From an uncultured Rhodopila sp. (GTDB lineage: Bacteria > Pseudomonadota > Alphaproteobacteria > Acetobacterales > Acetobacteraceae), in NCBI RefSeq assembly GCF_903944925.1, contig NZ_CAJATU010000155.1:1-64000 (forward strand): DNA of 64,000 bases, read 5' to 3'. Below are positions 47,339 to 56,475 of the stretch, in pieces. The position numbers and the translations under genes were made by a program. The stretch's first letter is position 1. The number at the start of each line of letters is the position of its first letter. A model generated the notes under the pieces. The model ran no database searches, was not told where the DNA came from, and saw nothing but the letters and a program-made list of their open reading frames with translations.

Positions 47339-49926
47339 CGCAGACCGGTTTCGCCCGTCCGCGGGCGACGATGCGGCTTCAGCTCCACAAGGATTTCACC
47401 TTCGCCGATGCGAAGTCGCTGATCCCGTATCTTGTCGATCTGGGCATCAGCCATGTCTATTCGTCGCCGATCCTGACGGCTCGGGCGGGATCGATTCACG
47501 GATACGATGTGGTGGACCCGACTTCGGTGAATCCGGAACTGGGCGGGGAGCCGGAGCTGCGCAATTTCGTTTCTGCGCTGCGAGCCGCGGGGCTGGGGCT
47601 GATTGTCGATATCGTGCCGAACCATATGGCGGTGGGGGGCGCCGACAATCCCTGGTGGACCGAATTATTGCGGCATGGCCGCGCCAGCCGGTATGCCAAT
47701 TTCTTCGATGTGGACTGGGAGTGCGGCGATCCTGACCTGCGCGGCAAGGTGCTGGCGCCATTCCTGGGACGCCCGTACGGAGAAGCCCTGGCGGCCGGGG
47801 AGATCCGGCTGGCGCAATCGCCCAAGGGCGAGCCGGTTGTTCGTTACTTCGATAACGATTTTCCCATCGATCCCAACGACTATGCCCATGTTGCCGAGTG
47901 CGGGTTCGAATCGTTCGATACCGCCAACCCGAGCGGTCGCTGCCAGCTTCATACGCTGCTGGAACGTCAGCATTACCGCCTGGCGTGGTGGGGCGTGGCC
48001 GGTGACGAGATCAACTGGCGGCGGTTCTTCGACATCAACGGCCTCGCCGGGCTGCGGATCGAAGATCCGAACGTGTTCGAAGAAACCCATGCCACGTTGT
48101 TCCGGCTGTATGCGGATGGCCTGATCGACGGATTCCGGGTGGACCATGTGGATGGTTTGTCCGACCCGCCGGGATATTGCCGCCGCTTGCGCCAGCGTCT
48201 CGATGAACTGGCACCGGATCGACGGGCCTATCTGGTGGTGGAAAAGATCCTCGGCGCGGGCGAGTCGCTGCCGCCGGATTGGGACGTTGACGGCACCAGC
48301 GGTTACGACTTCATGGATCAGGTCAGCGCGGTGCAGCACCATGCCTCGAGCGAGGACGCGCTGGCACGGCTTTGGCACGACCTGACGCAGCGGCCGGCGG
48401 CGTTCGAGCAGGAAGAAGTCACCGCCCGCCGGGAAATCCTGCAGCGCGGATTCGAGGCTCAGCTTGGCGCGGTGACATCCGCGCTGCACACATTGGCGCG
48501 TCTCGATAACAGGACCCGGGACACCTCGGCGGCGGCGATCCGGCGCGGGCTCATTGCGCTTCTCTCGCATTTCCCGGTCTATCGCGGATATGCCGCAGGA
48601 CTGAAACGATCGGCTTTGGATCAGGTCGCATTCGGCAAGGCTTTGGACGCCGCGAAGGCTGGCTCACCGGGTTCGGCGCATGCCGTATTGGATCGCATCG
48701 ATCGCTGGCTGGGCGGCGATGAGGGCGGCCGCAACACGTTGCAGTTGCGCAAACTGGCCGGCACGCGGTTCCAGCAACTCAGTGCCCCGGTCGCCGCCAA
48801 GGCGGTGGAGGACACAGCGTTTTACCGCTACGGGCGTTTGCTGTCGCGCAACGATGTCGGTTTCGATGCCGCCCGCCTCGGTGCATCCATCGACTCGTTC
48901 CATCAAGCCAACGCCGAACGGCTGGCTGCGTTTCCGGACGGGATGCTGGCAACGGCGACGCACGACCATAAGCGGGGCGAGGATCTGCGTGCCCGCCTCG
49001 CGGTGATCAGCGAGGTGCCGGCGGCGTGGGACGCATTCGTCCGCCGGTGCCTGGAGCTGGATGCGGGCGCTGGCCGCCCCGATCCGGGCGACGAGATCAT
49101 GTTGTACCAGATGATCGTCGGGGCCTGGCCGCTGGACCTCGACGCGTCCGATCCGGCCGGAATTGGCAATTTCGTCGAACGGCTGGCGGCCTGGCAGCAA
49201 AAGGCGTTGCGCGAGGCGAAACTTCGCACCGACTGGACCGAACCGCATGAGGACTACGAGACGATCGCACGGGATTTCCTGCACCGGTTGTTCGAACCGG
49301 CAACCGGCTTCCTGCAGCTTGCGCTTCCATTCATCGACTTGATCGCACCGGCAGGGGCCGTGAACGGACTGTCCCAGGCCGCGCTGAAAATGACCGTGCC
49401 GGGCATGCCGGATTTCTTCCAGGGCACCGAGTTCTGGGATTTCAGCCTGGTCGATCCCGACAATCGCCGCCCGGTCGATTACGACCGCCGCCGCGCCGCG
49501 CTGGCAGCCGAACCGGAAGCACCGTCGCTGCTGGAATCGTGGTGCGACGGACGGGTCAAGCAGGCGCTGATCCATGCGGTCTTGGATCTGCGGCGGCAGG
49601 CCGAGCCATTATTCGCTCGGGGGTCCTACCTCCCGTTGGCGGTCGATGGACCGTTGGCCGACCGGTTCATTGCCTTTTCTCGGGTGGATACATCCTCCGC
49701 GATGATCGTTGTGGCGCCTCGCCTGGTGCACGGCCTGTTGGGTGACGGGTTGCAGTTGGACCCCGACGCCCTGCGGCAAAACACGCTTCTCCTGCCCCCG
49801 GACCTGCACAGCCGATTGGCGCGAAGTGTTTTTGGCGGGGCGGTAACGACGCAGCCGGAGCTTCGTATCGACACGCTGTTGGCGCACTTTCCCGTGGCCG
49901 TGCTGCATATGATTGAGTCTGCGTGA
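47335..49926 (+). CDS. treY: Malto-oligosyltrehalose synthase
   Basis: TreY turns the reducing-end alpha-1,4 bond of a glucan chain into a trehalose-type alpha-1,1 bond. The 863-residue GH13_26 protein starts RATMRLQLHKDFTFADAKSL, with SHVYSSPILTARAGSIHGYD, Asp270 (DGFRVDHVDGLSDP), Glu303 (LVVEKILGAGE) and TATHDHKRGEDLRARL. The start codon is GTG, overlapping the malQ stop in GTGA. It is the last gene of the island. Confidence 0.95.
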   Translation: MTQTGFARPRATMRLQLHKDFTFADAKSLIPYLVDLGISHVYSSPILTARAGSIHGYDVVDPTSVNPELGGEPELRNFVSALRAAGLGLIVDIVPNHMAVGGADNPWWTELLRHGRASRYANFFDVDWECGDPDLRGKVLAPFLGRPYGEALAAGEIRLAQSPKGEPVVRYFDNDFPIDPNDYAHVAECGFESFDTANPSGRCQLHTLLERQHYRLAWWGVAGDEINWRRFFDINGLAGLRIEDPNVFEETHATLFRLYADGLIDGFRVDHVDGLSDPPGYCRRLRQRLDELAPDRRAYLVVEKILGAGESLPPDWDVDGTSGYDFMDQVSAVQHHASSEDALARLWHDLTQRPAAFEQEEVTARREILQRGFEAQLGAVTSALHTLARLDNRTRDTSAAAIRRGLIALLSHFPVYRGYAAGLKRSALDQVAFGKALDAAKAGSPGSAHAVLDRIDRWLGGDEGGRNTLQLRKLAGTRFQQLSAPVAAKAVEDTAFYRYGRLLSRNDVGFDAARLGASIDSFHQANAERLAAFPDGMLATATHDHKRGEDLRARLAVISEVPAAWDAFVRRCLELDAGAGRPDPGDEIMLYQMIVGAWPLDLDASDPAGIGNFVERLAAWQQKALREAKLRTDWTEPHEDYETIARDFLHRLFEPATGFLQLALPFIDLIAPAGAVNGLSQAALKMTVPGMPDFFQGTEFWDFSLVDPDNRRPVDYDRRRAALAAEPEAPSLLESWCDGRVKQALIHAVLDLRRQAEPLFARGSYLPLAVDGPLADRFIAFSRVDTSSAMIVVAPRLVHGLLGDGLQLDPDALRQNTLLLPPDLHSRLARSVFGGAVTTQPELRIDTLLAHFPVAVLHMIESA

Positions 49927-49944
49927 AGCCGCCGCGCGCACTAT

Positions 49945-49969
49945 AGAACCGAAAGCACGGGATTGCGTT
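49945..49969 (+). promoter_or_regulatory. Near-consensus EcfG promoter before the small secreted protein
   Basis: AGAAC at 49945-49949 and CGTT at 49966-49969 are separated by 16 bases: one mismatch to GGAAC in the -35. It lies 54 bp upstream of the ATG at 50023. Weaker than the two perfect matches, but well placed. Confidence 0.4.
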
Positions 49970-50022
49970 CAGGAGACGATACCGCGCGATACTCGCCCGG
50001 TTCGTTTTGAAGGACGACATTG

Positions 50023-50364
50023 ATGACTTTTATCTCACGCTCGCTGCTGCTGTCGGCGGCGTTGCTCGCGGCGCCTTTGACGGGCGCGATGGCGCAAAAC
50101 AGCAATCCGGCAGGGAATTACGGCAGCAACCGGTCAGCGACGGCTGCGCCGGGCACGGCCGACAGCACAGCCTCGTCCGGAATGACCACCGGTGACGTGC
50201 ACTCGCGCGGGACCATGCAAAGCTACTCGGGCACGGCAGCGAATCCGCGAGTGCCGGGCGGGACGGGCCGAACCGTGGTTCCCGGGTCCAACAGCAGTCA
50301 GGCGCGCGCCGCAACCGGAACCGGAAACATGCGGACTGACGCGACGACCGGCGGCAGCAGGTAG
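50023..50364 (+). CDS. Small secreted Ser/Thr/Gly/Asn-rich protein, 113 aa
   Basis: It has a Sec signal peptide (basic start, SLLLSAALLAAPLTG, cleavage after AMA in GAMAQ) and then ~88 disordered residues rich in Ser, Thr, Gly, Asn and Ala. It has no cysteines or tryptophan. AAGGA lies eight bases before the ATG. Composition and location mirror the 76-aa protein at 34041 at the other end of the glucan island. A periplasmic stress-related role is suggested only by the nearby EcfG-like promoter. Confidence 0.6.
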   Translation: MTFISRSLLLSAALLAAPLTGAMAQNSNPAGNYGSNRSATAAPGTADSTASSGMTTGDVHSRGTMQSYSGTAANPRVPGGTGRTVVPGSNSSQARAATGTGNMRTDATTGGSR

Positions 50365-50377
50365 GTTGTCGGCGTCG

Positions 50378-51091
50378 TTATGACCCGAGCGTGACGTCGC
50401 CCGCGACGATCCGCAGGCGACCGGACGGGGTGTCCAAAAGCAGTGCCCCGTCCGCGTCCATGCCGGCAAAGGCGCCCGTTACGGGCTTGCCGCCGGAGTT
50501 CGCCCGGATTGCGGCGCCTACTGGATATGACCGCTTCAGCCATTGGTCGCGTATCGGTGCAAATCCCTCGCGCGACCAGGCTTCCACATGGCGGGCGAGG
50601 CGATCCAGCAGGATATCCCGCGCCCCCTCCACCGAGGCGATACCGCCGGACGCGACGATGGTGGTCGCCTTGTAAGGGATGTTTGTCGGCGCTTGCAGGA
50701 CATTCAGGCCGATGCCGATGATGGTAGCCTCATCCACCTGCTCCAGCAAAATACCGGCGATTTTTGCGCCGGTTACCAGTACATCGTTTGGCCATTTCAG
50801 CGTCGCGCGGGTTTGCGGCGGCAACAGCGTGTCCACCGTGTCGGCGACTGCCAGCGCGGTGACAAAGCTCAGTTCAGCGGTGCGGAAAGCTGGCTCGCCG
50901 GTGCGCAGCAGGATCGAGATATACAGATTTCCTGGCGGGCTGACCCAGGTATGCGTGAGCCGCCCGCGACCGGATGATTGTTCGTCGGCGTGGACGACCG
51001 TGCCGTGCGGGGCGCCCTCGGCGGCCAGCCGGCGGGCTTCGTCGTTGGTGGAGCCGATGATCTTGTGATGCGTTACGCTGAACAAGCCCAT
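50378..51091 (-). CDS. birA: Biotin-[acetyl-CoA-carboxylase] ligase
   Basis: The 237-residue enzyme attaches biotin to the carboxylase carrier protein. Key segments are STNDEARRLA, the adenylate-binding ADEQSSGRGRLTHTWVSP, LKWPNDVLVTGAKIAGILLE, and the C-terminal SH3-like domain (GKPVTGAFAGMDADGALLLD). It has no N-terminal helix-turn-helix, so unlike E. coli BirA it cannot be the biotin repressor. It is the last of three leftward genes. Confidence 0.94.
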   Translation of the reverse strand: MGLFSVTHHKIIGSTNDEARRLAAEGAPHGTVVHADEQSSGRGRLTHTWVSPPGNLYISILLRTGEPAFRTAELSFVTALAVADTVDTLLPPQTRATLKWPNDVLVTGAKIAGILLEQVDEATIIGIGLNVLQAPTNIPYKATTIVASGGIASVEGARDILLDRLARHVEAWSREGFAPIRDQWLKRSYPVGAAIRANSGGKPVTGAFAGMDADGALLLDTPSGRLRIVAGDVTLGS

Positions 51092-51152
51092 GCGATCCTA
51101 GCCCCGTGCCAGCGTCCGCCATAGCACTGTCGCGACCGGACGCCGATGGGGG

Positions 51153-51713
51153 TCAACTCTCCAGTTCGCTGTCCCAGTACAGGTAATCGCGCCAGCTCTG
51201 GTGCAGGTAGTTGGGCGGGAACGCGCGGCCGTTATCCTGCAGCTCCCACGTGGTGGGCTGCCGGGGCGCCGAGCGCGGGAACATGCGGATTTCCCGCGGC
51301 AGGTACGACCCCTTGCGCAGGTTGCAGCTTCCGCAGGCGGTGACGACGTTTTCCCAGGTCGTGCGGCCACCGCGGCAGCGCGGAATCACGTGGTCGAAGG
51401 TCAGGTCCGGTGCCGGGTAGCGGTTCCCGCAATACTGGCAGTGAAAGGCGTCGCGCAGGAACACGTTGAACCGGGTGAAGGCCGGGCGGCGGGCGGACGG
51501 GATGTAGTCCTTCAGCGCGATGACGCTGGGCAGGCGCATCGTCATGCTGGGCGAGTGGACCTCGGTCTCATACTCGGACAGCACCGAGACGCGATCCATG
51601 AACACCGCCTTGACCGCGTCCTGCCAGGACCACAGGGATAACGGAAAGTAGGAAAGCGGACGAAAGTCCGCATTCAGCACAAGCGCGGGAAAATGCTGTC
51701 CGCCGTCAGGCAA
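51153..51713 (-). CDS. HNH endonuclease family protein
   Basis: The 186-residue protein has the HNH fold at about residues 85-140: FHCQYCGNRY and CGSCNLRKG supply four zinc-binding cysteines, and LTFDHVIPRCRGG with WENVVTAC supplies the catalytic His-Asn-His set. The N-terminal part (ALVLNADFRPLSYFPLSLWS) is typical of a widespread chromosomal group with unknown target. It is not part of a visible restriction or mobile system. Confidence 0.88.
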   Translation of the reverse strand: MPDGGQHFPALVLNADFRPLSYFPLSLWSWQDAVKAVFMDRVSVLSEYETEVHSPSMTMRLPSVIALKDYIPSARRPAFTRFNVFLRDAFHCQYCGNRYPAPDLTFDHVIPRCRGGRTTWENVVTACGSCNLRKGSYLPREIRMFPRSAPRQPTTWELQDNGRAFPPNYLHQSWRDYLYWDSELES

Positions 51714-51870
51714 GCGCTGCTCCCATTCACTCGGAACGCAACACCCGGGCGGTTATCCATCGTCCAGCCGCCAGATATTGTGCGCCGCCGAAAACCTATC
51801 CGCTTTATGACAGACGCCCATCCGCGCCGCAACCCGCGTTATCAACAGCCCGTGGAACGTCACTGTTTCA

Positions 51871-52512
51871 TCACGAAAACCCCTTCTGCAGTGCCAGCGC
51901 GCCGAAGGAGATTCCGGTGTCGTCGATCCCGTGGCCAAGCCGCGCGATATAATGCGCCTCCACGGGCACCGCGGCGGCCGTCAGTGCGGCCTCGGCATCG
52001 CGGGAGCGGGCGACCGGGACGACCTCGTCGGCCTCCCCGTGCACCAGCAGCACCGGGGCGTGGTTCCTGATCTCCTTCGACAGCGACTCCGGGGCGACCA
52101 GGGCGCCGGAAAATGCCAGGATGGCGCGCGGGGCGGCGGCGTGTCGCAGGCCGGTGAACAGCGACATCATCGCCCCCTGGCTGAAGCCCATGATCGCGTA
52201 GTCGGTCAGCTCCAGCCGCGCCAGTTCGGCGTCGAGGAAGCCGTGCAGGTAAGGCGCAGCGGTCCGCACGCCGGCTTCCATGACGGCCGGCGAGCGATCC
52301 GCGACGCTCCACCATTGGCGGCCGAAAGCGGAATCGTGCGGGAAGGGTGCATGCACCGAGGCGAAGATCGCGTCCGGGCAGGCCTGCGCCCAGGATGGCG
52401 CGAGGTCGATCAGGTCGAAGGCATCGGCGCCGAGGCCGTGGCACAGCACGACAAGCTGCTTCGGCTTGGCCTTGGAGGCCGGTCCCCAATGGATGGCGTC
52501 AAGCGTCGGCAT
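51871..52512 (-). CDS. Phospholipase/carboxylesterase (alpha/beta hydrolase)
   Basis: The 213-residue hydrolase of the acyl-protein thioesterase/YpfH-like group has LVVLCHGLGADAFDL (oxyanion), nucleophile Ser in IMGFSQGAMMS, Asp in VHGEADEVVPV and His in RLGHGIDD. No signal peptide, so cytoplasmic. It is divergent from gluQ across 44 bp. The substrate is unknown. Confidence 0.88.
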   Translation of the reverse strand: MPTLDAIHWGPASKAKPKQLVVLCHGLGADAFDLIDLAPSWAQACPDAIFASVHAPFPHDSAFGRQWWSVADRSPAVMEAGVRTAAPYLHGFLDAELARLELTDYAIMGFSQGAMMSLFTGLRHAAAPRAILAFSGALVAPESLSKEIRNHAPVLLVHGEADEVVPVARSRDAEAALTAAAVPVEAHYIARLGHGIDDTGISFGALALQKGFS

Positions 52513-52556
52513 GCTGGTGTCTCCCGTTGGATGGAGGTTACGGTAATGTGGTGCCG

Positions 52557-53408
52557 ATGTCAGTTACCACACGCTTCGCGCCCAGCCCGACCGGATACCT
52601 GCATCTGGGCCACGCTTTCTCCGCCTTCAACGCCCGCAAGCGGGCGCGGGACGCCGGCGGGCGGTTCCTGTTGCGGCTGGAGGATATCGATCCGGCCCGC
52701 TGCCGCCCGGAGTTTGCCGCCGCCATAGTGGAAGATCTGAACTGGCTCGGACTCGATTGGGACGGCCCGGTGCGGGTGCAATCCGAGCATCTGGCCGAGT
52801 ATCGCGCCGTGCTGGATCGCCTGGCCGCGCAGGGCCTGGTCTATCCGTGCTTCTGCACTCGGTCCGACGTCATGCGGGAGCTGTCCGCATCGGCGGCCGC
52901 ACCGCATGCGCCGGACGGTGCGCCGCTATACCCCGGCACCTGCCGCCGCCTCTCCCCCCGTCAACGCGCCGATCGGCTGGGCGCCGGGGAACGGTGGGCG
53001 TTGCGGCTGGATATGGCGGCTGCGCTGCGGCCCGGGCTGTTTTATGAGGAAGCCGGGGAAGGCCGCATCGCCTGCCATCCGGAGGCGTTCGGCGACGTGG
53101 TGCTGGCCCGGAAGGATGCGCCCGCCAGCTACCATTTGTGCGTGACGCACGATGATGCGGTGCAAGGGGTTACCCTGGTGACCCGCGGCGAGGATTTGCG
53201 GCCGTCAACAGACCTGCACCGCCTGATCCAGGCATTGATGGGCTGGCCGGTTCCCGCCTATGCGCATCACAGGCTCATCGTTGACACCGACGGCAAGCGT
53301 CTCGCGAAGCGGAACCGCGCGGTAACGTTACGCGACATGCGGGAACGCGGCATCCCGCCAATGGAGATTATCGAGCGGCTGCGGGCAGAGGCTCCGCCCG
53401 CGCCCTGA
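52557..53408 (+). CDS. gluQ: Glutamyl-Q tRNA(Asp) synthetase
   Basis: This is a truncated class I synthetase that glutamylates queuosine in tRNA-Asp. The 283-residue product has the HIGH-like motif in APSPTGYLHLGHA, the zinc-site cysteines in YPCFCTRSD and YPGTCRR, and a KMSKS-like DGKRLAKRN. It lacks the anticodon-binding domain of GluRS. A GGAGG at 52533 is better spaced for the in-frame GTG at 52548, so the true start may be three codons earlier. Confidence 0.93.
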   Translation: MSVTTRFAPSPTGYLHLGHAFSAFNARKRARDAGGRFLLRLEDIDPARCRPEFAAAIVEDLNWLGLDWDGPVRVQSEHLAEYRAVLDRLAAQGLVYPCFCTRSDVMRELSASAAAPHAPDGAPLYPGTCRRLSPRQRADRLGAGERWALRLDMAAALRPGLFYEEAGEGRIACHPEAFGDVVLARKDAPASYHLCVTHDDAVQGVTLVTRGEDLRPSTDLHRLIQALMGWPVPAYAHHRLIVDTDGKRLAKRNRAVTLRDMRERGIPPMEIIERLRAEAPPAP

Positions 53409-53439
53409 ACCCGGGCGCGGAACGGAGGCACCCTATGGC

Positions 53440-53637
53440 TCAGTAGTAGTGCCAATGCCCGTGCTGCCAGTGGCGATGGTGGTAGTGGTGGTGGTCATAA
53501 TAGTAGTCCACACTCGTAACCAGCCCGTGGGCCGGAGCGACATGGAGTGCCGCGGCGGACGGAGCGGCCGAGGCATGGGTGGCCGTCATCGCGAACAAGC
53601 CTCCCAGTGCAGCGGCGGCAATAAGCATTTTACGCAT
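53440..53637 (-). CDS. Histidine-rich secreted peptide, 65 aa
   Basis: A signal peptide (MRKMLIAAAALGGLFAMTAT, cleavage near ASA-APS) is followed by a ~40-residue mature peptide. Its last third is almost only His and Tyr (DYYYDHHHYHHRHW, then QHGHWHYY). CAGGAGC precedes the ATG. Such peptides bind divalent metals such as Ni, Zn or Cu in the periplasm. The start is fixed by the signal peptide and SD; a longer upstream frame has no support. Confidence 0.7.
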   Translation of the reverse strand: MRKMLIAAAALGGLFAMTATHASAAPSAAALHVAPAHGLVTSVDYYYDHHHYHHRHWQHGHWHYY

Positions 53638-54004
53638 CGAAACGTGCTCCTGTGTTGGTGACGGATATAAGGCGGCTGAGTTGGCCGGAAGGGCGACAAC
53701 ATCAAGGCATGTTCGCGACGTTTGGTTGCGAACTGTGCCACCCGGCAGCTTGGCCGGGGAGTGAGTTTCCGGACGACGCCTTCCGTTGACGCAGGGCAAC
53801 CAATTCCGCTTGCCACTTTCCATCGAAGGAAGCAGGTTTTGTTGCACTGTTGAGCTGCGTCAATGAAGCCGGACGCGAACAGGCGCCAGTTCAGTGCAAT
53901 TGTCGATGTCTCTCTGACCGAAGGCCGCCATGCAATGTTGAACGCCGGGGATCGGGAACGCCCGTTGTCGCCGCTTCCGGTGGCCCCTGCGGAGACACCG
54001 TCCC
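53638..54004. other. 367-bp spacer without a recognisable gene
   Basis: It lies between the divergent His-rich peptide gene and the antiporter gene and must hold both promoters. Short frames are present but have no SD and no recognisable sequence. No perfect EcfG element is found here. Confidence 0.5.
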
Positions 54005-55222
54005 ATGTATGAAAATGCCGCGATCCTCGCCGCTGTCGTGCTGATTTACAGCGCGGCGGCCGGGCGTGTGGAGCGCTCCTGGCTGAGCGGTCCCATCCTG
54101 TTCACGGTCTTCGGGCTGGTGCTCGGGCCGGCCGGTTTCGGTGTGCTGCAACTGCAACTCACCTCGGAGAACCTGCGTACGCTCGCTGAACTCGCGCTGT
54201 CGATGGTGCTGTTCACCGATGCGGCCCGGGCCGATCTTGGGGTTGTCCGGCGGACGGTTGCGTTGCCTGAAAGGCTGCTGCTCATCGGCTTGCCGCTGAC
54301 CATCGTACTCGGGTTCCTCGTCGGCCTCGTGGTGTTTCCCGGCATCGATATCCTGGAGGTCGCGTTGCTCGCCGCGCTGCTCGCGCCGACGGACGCGGCG
54401 CTTGGCGCCCCGGTGGTGAGCAATGCGGCCGTGCCGTCGGCCACGCGCGAGGCGCTCAACCTGGAAAGCGGACTGAACGACGGGATCTGCGTGCCGGTCG
54501 TGATCATCCTGCTCGATTTCGCCATCGGCCATGAGATCACCGGCGGCACCGCGCAGCACATCCTCTTCGTCGTCACCGAGGAGATCGGCATTGGCCTGCT
54601 GACCGGGCTGGTGCTGACCGGCCTCGCGGCGGTGCTGCTCAAGTTTGCGGTTCGGCGGGGTTGGAGCGGCATGCATTGGGAGCACATCCCGGTCGTCGCG
54701 CTCGCCGCCCTCTGCTTCACCGCCGCGCAGGCGCTTGGCGGCAGCGGCTTCATCGCCTGCTTCACCGGCGGATTGCTGTTTGGATCTCTGCAAGGCGAAC
54801 GCAAGCAGGAGCTGCTGGGTGGCGCGACCAGCACGGGTGAGGTTCTGGCGCTGCTGACATGGGTGGCATTCGGCGGTCCGGTGCTTGGCAGGCTGCTGGG
54901 ACAGATCACCTGGCAGGCAGCGCTCTATGCGGTGCTGAGCCTGACCGTGATTCGGATGCTTCCGGTGTTTCTGTCGCTTGCCGGGACGGGCATGAGCACC
55001 GGCCGGAAGTTGTTCATCGGCTGGTTCGGGCCGCGCGGCCTCGCCAGCATCGTGTTCGCCGTCATTGTCTTCGATGCCGGATTGCCGGGGCGCAGCACGC
55101 TGGCCGTGACGACCGCATGCACTGTCCTGCTCAGCGTGATTGTGCACGGCATGACGGCGAACCCGGTGATCGCGGCCATGTGGGGCAGCGGCCGAGGGGA
55201 AGGCGGGGAAAAGTCCGGCTGA
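54005..55222 (+). CDS. CPA1-family cation:proton antiporter
   Basis: The 405-residue membrane protein has 11-12 hydrophobic spans. Diagnostic segments are VLFTDAARADL, LLAPTDAALGAPVV (family PTDxxL) and EALNLESGLNDGICVPVVII, whose ND motif marks electroneutral Na+(K+)/H+ exchangers. The end FIGWFGPRGLASIVFAVIV is also typical. There is no C-terminal regulatory domain. It probably helps with pH or Na+ homeostasis in the inner membrane. The next gene, hemW, follows after 68 bp. Confidence 0.9.
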   Translation: MYENAAILAAVVLIYSAAAGRVERSWLSGPILFTVFGLVLGPAGFGVLQLQLTSENLRTLAELALSMVLFTDAARADLGVVRRTVALPERLLLIGLPLTIVLGFLVGLVVFPGIDILEVALLAALLAPTDAALGAPVVSNAAVPSATREALNLESGLNDGICVPVVIILLDFAIGHEITGGTAQHILFVVTEEIGIGLLTGLVLTGLAAVLLKFAVRRGWSGMHWEHIPVVALAALCFTAAQALGGSGFIACFTGGLLFGSLQGERKQELLGGATSTGEVLALLTWVAFGGPVLGRLLGQITWQAALYAVLSLTVIRMLPVFLSLAGTGMSTGRKLFIGWFGPRGLASIVFAVIVFDAGLPGRSTLAVTTACTVLLSVIVHGMTANPVIAAMWGSGRGEGGEKSG

Positions 55223-55290
55223 GATTGCCGCACGCCGGCCGGTGCGGAATGTTGTAGACAGTTCGGCTAACCTCTGCACCCGGTTGGACA

Positions 55291-56472
55291 ATGATGCCGC
55301 ACGATTTCGACGCGCTCGCCGCCGGTCCCGGCCTGGCGCTCTACATTCATTGGCCATTCTGCCTGGCGAAGTGCCCGTACTGCGACTTCAACTCCCACGT
55401 GCGCGACCGCATCGATCAGGAGCGGTTTGCCCGGGCGCTGCGCCGGGAACTGGCGACCGAGGCGGCCCGCCTGGGGCGGCGGCGGCTGACATCGGTGTTC
55501 TTCGGCGGCGGCACGCCCAGCCTGATGGACCCGGCGACCGTCGCGGCGATCCTCGACGACGCGGCGCGGCACTTCGATGCGGCGGACGATCTGGAAATCA
55601 CCCTCGAAGCCAACCCGACCAGCATCGAGGCGGGCCGCCTCGCGGACTACCGGGCCGCGGGCGTCAACCGTGTCTCCATCGGCATCCAGAGCCTCGATGA
55701 AACCGGTCTGCGCACCCTCGGGCGGCAGCACTCCGCCGCGGAGGCGGTTACGGCGCTGAGCCTGGCGCGGCGGCTGTTCCCGCGCGTGTCGTTCGATCTG
55801 ATCTACGCCCGCCCCGGGCAGGATTTGCCGTCCTGGCGGGCGGAACTGCGCGCCGCGCTGGCGATCGCGTCGGACCACCTGTCGCTGTATCAATTGACCA
55901 TCGAGCCGGCGACGCCGTTCGCCGCGCTGCACCGGCAGGGCCGGATCGTCCTGCCCGACGACGACACCGCCGCCGCGCTGTATGAAGCGACGGAGGAGGA
56001 ATGCGCCCGCTCCGGCCTGCTGGCCTATGAGATCTCCAACTACGCACGGCCCGGCCAGGAGAGCCGGCACAACCTCGCGTATTGGCGCTACCACGATTAC
56101 GCCGGCATCGGCCCGGGCGCGCACGGACGCGTCACGATCGATGGCGCCTTGCGGGCGACTCGGCGCCACCGGGCACCGGAGCCGTGGGCCGAGCGGGTGG
56201 AACGCTCCGGCGAAGGGACGACCTCCGACGAGGCGATCGAGGCGCCGGAACGGGCCAGGGAGGCGCTGCTGATGGGGCTGAGGCTGGCGGAAGGCATCGA
56301 CCTGGCGTGGTTTGAAGCCCGCACCGGACAGACGCTCGCCCAGTCGGTCGATGGCGACGTCCTGGCGCATGCGATTGACGCCGGTTATCTGACGGTGACA
56401 CCAAATCTTCTTATTGCGACGAAGGCGGGGCGGATACGACTGGACTCGCTGCTCGGCCTGCTGGTGGTGTGA
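55291..56472 (+). CDS. hemW: Radical SAM heme chaperone HemW
   Basis: This protein is related to coproporphyrinogen III dehydrogenase but acts in heme delivery. In the 393-residue product the cluster cysteines are Cys24, Cys28 and Cys31 in CLAKCPYCDFNSH; the fourth residue of that motif and the absence of HemN's N-terminal extension mark HemW. FFGGGTPSLM and EANPTSIEAGRL, then RVSIGIQSLDETGLRTLGRQ, fit. Two adjacent ATGs (55291, 55294) are possible starts. Confidence 0.93.
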   Translation: MMPHDFDALAAGPGLALYIHWPFCLAKCPYCDFNSHVRDRIDQERFARALRRELATEAARLGRRRLTSVFFGGGTPSLMDPATVAAILDDAARHFDAADDLEITLEANPTSIEAGRLADYRAAGVNRVSIGIQSLDETGLRTLGRQHSAAEAVTALSLARRLFPRVSFDLIYARPGQDLPSWRAELRAALAIASDHLSLYQLTIEPATPFAALHRQGRIVLPDDDTAAALYEATEEECARSGLLAYEISNYARPGQESRHNLAYWRYHDYAGIGPGAHGRVTIDGALRATRRHRAPEPWAERVERSGEGTTSDEAIEAPERAREALLMGLRLAEGIDLAWFEARTGQTLAQSVDGDVLAHAIDAGYLTVTPNLLIATKAGRIRLDSLLGLLVV

Positions 56473-56475
56473 AGG

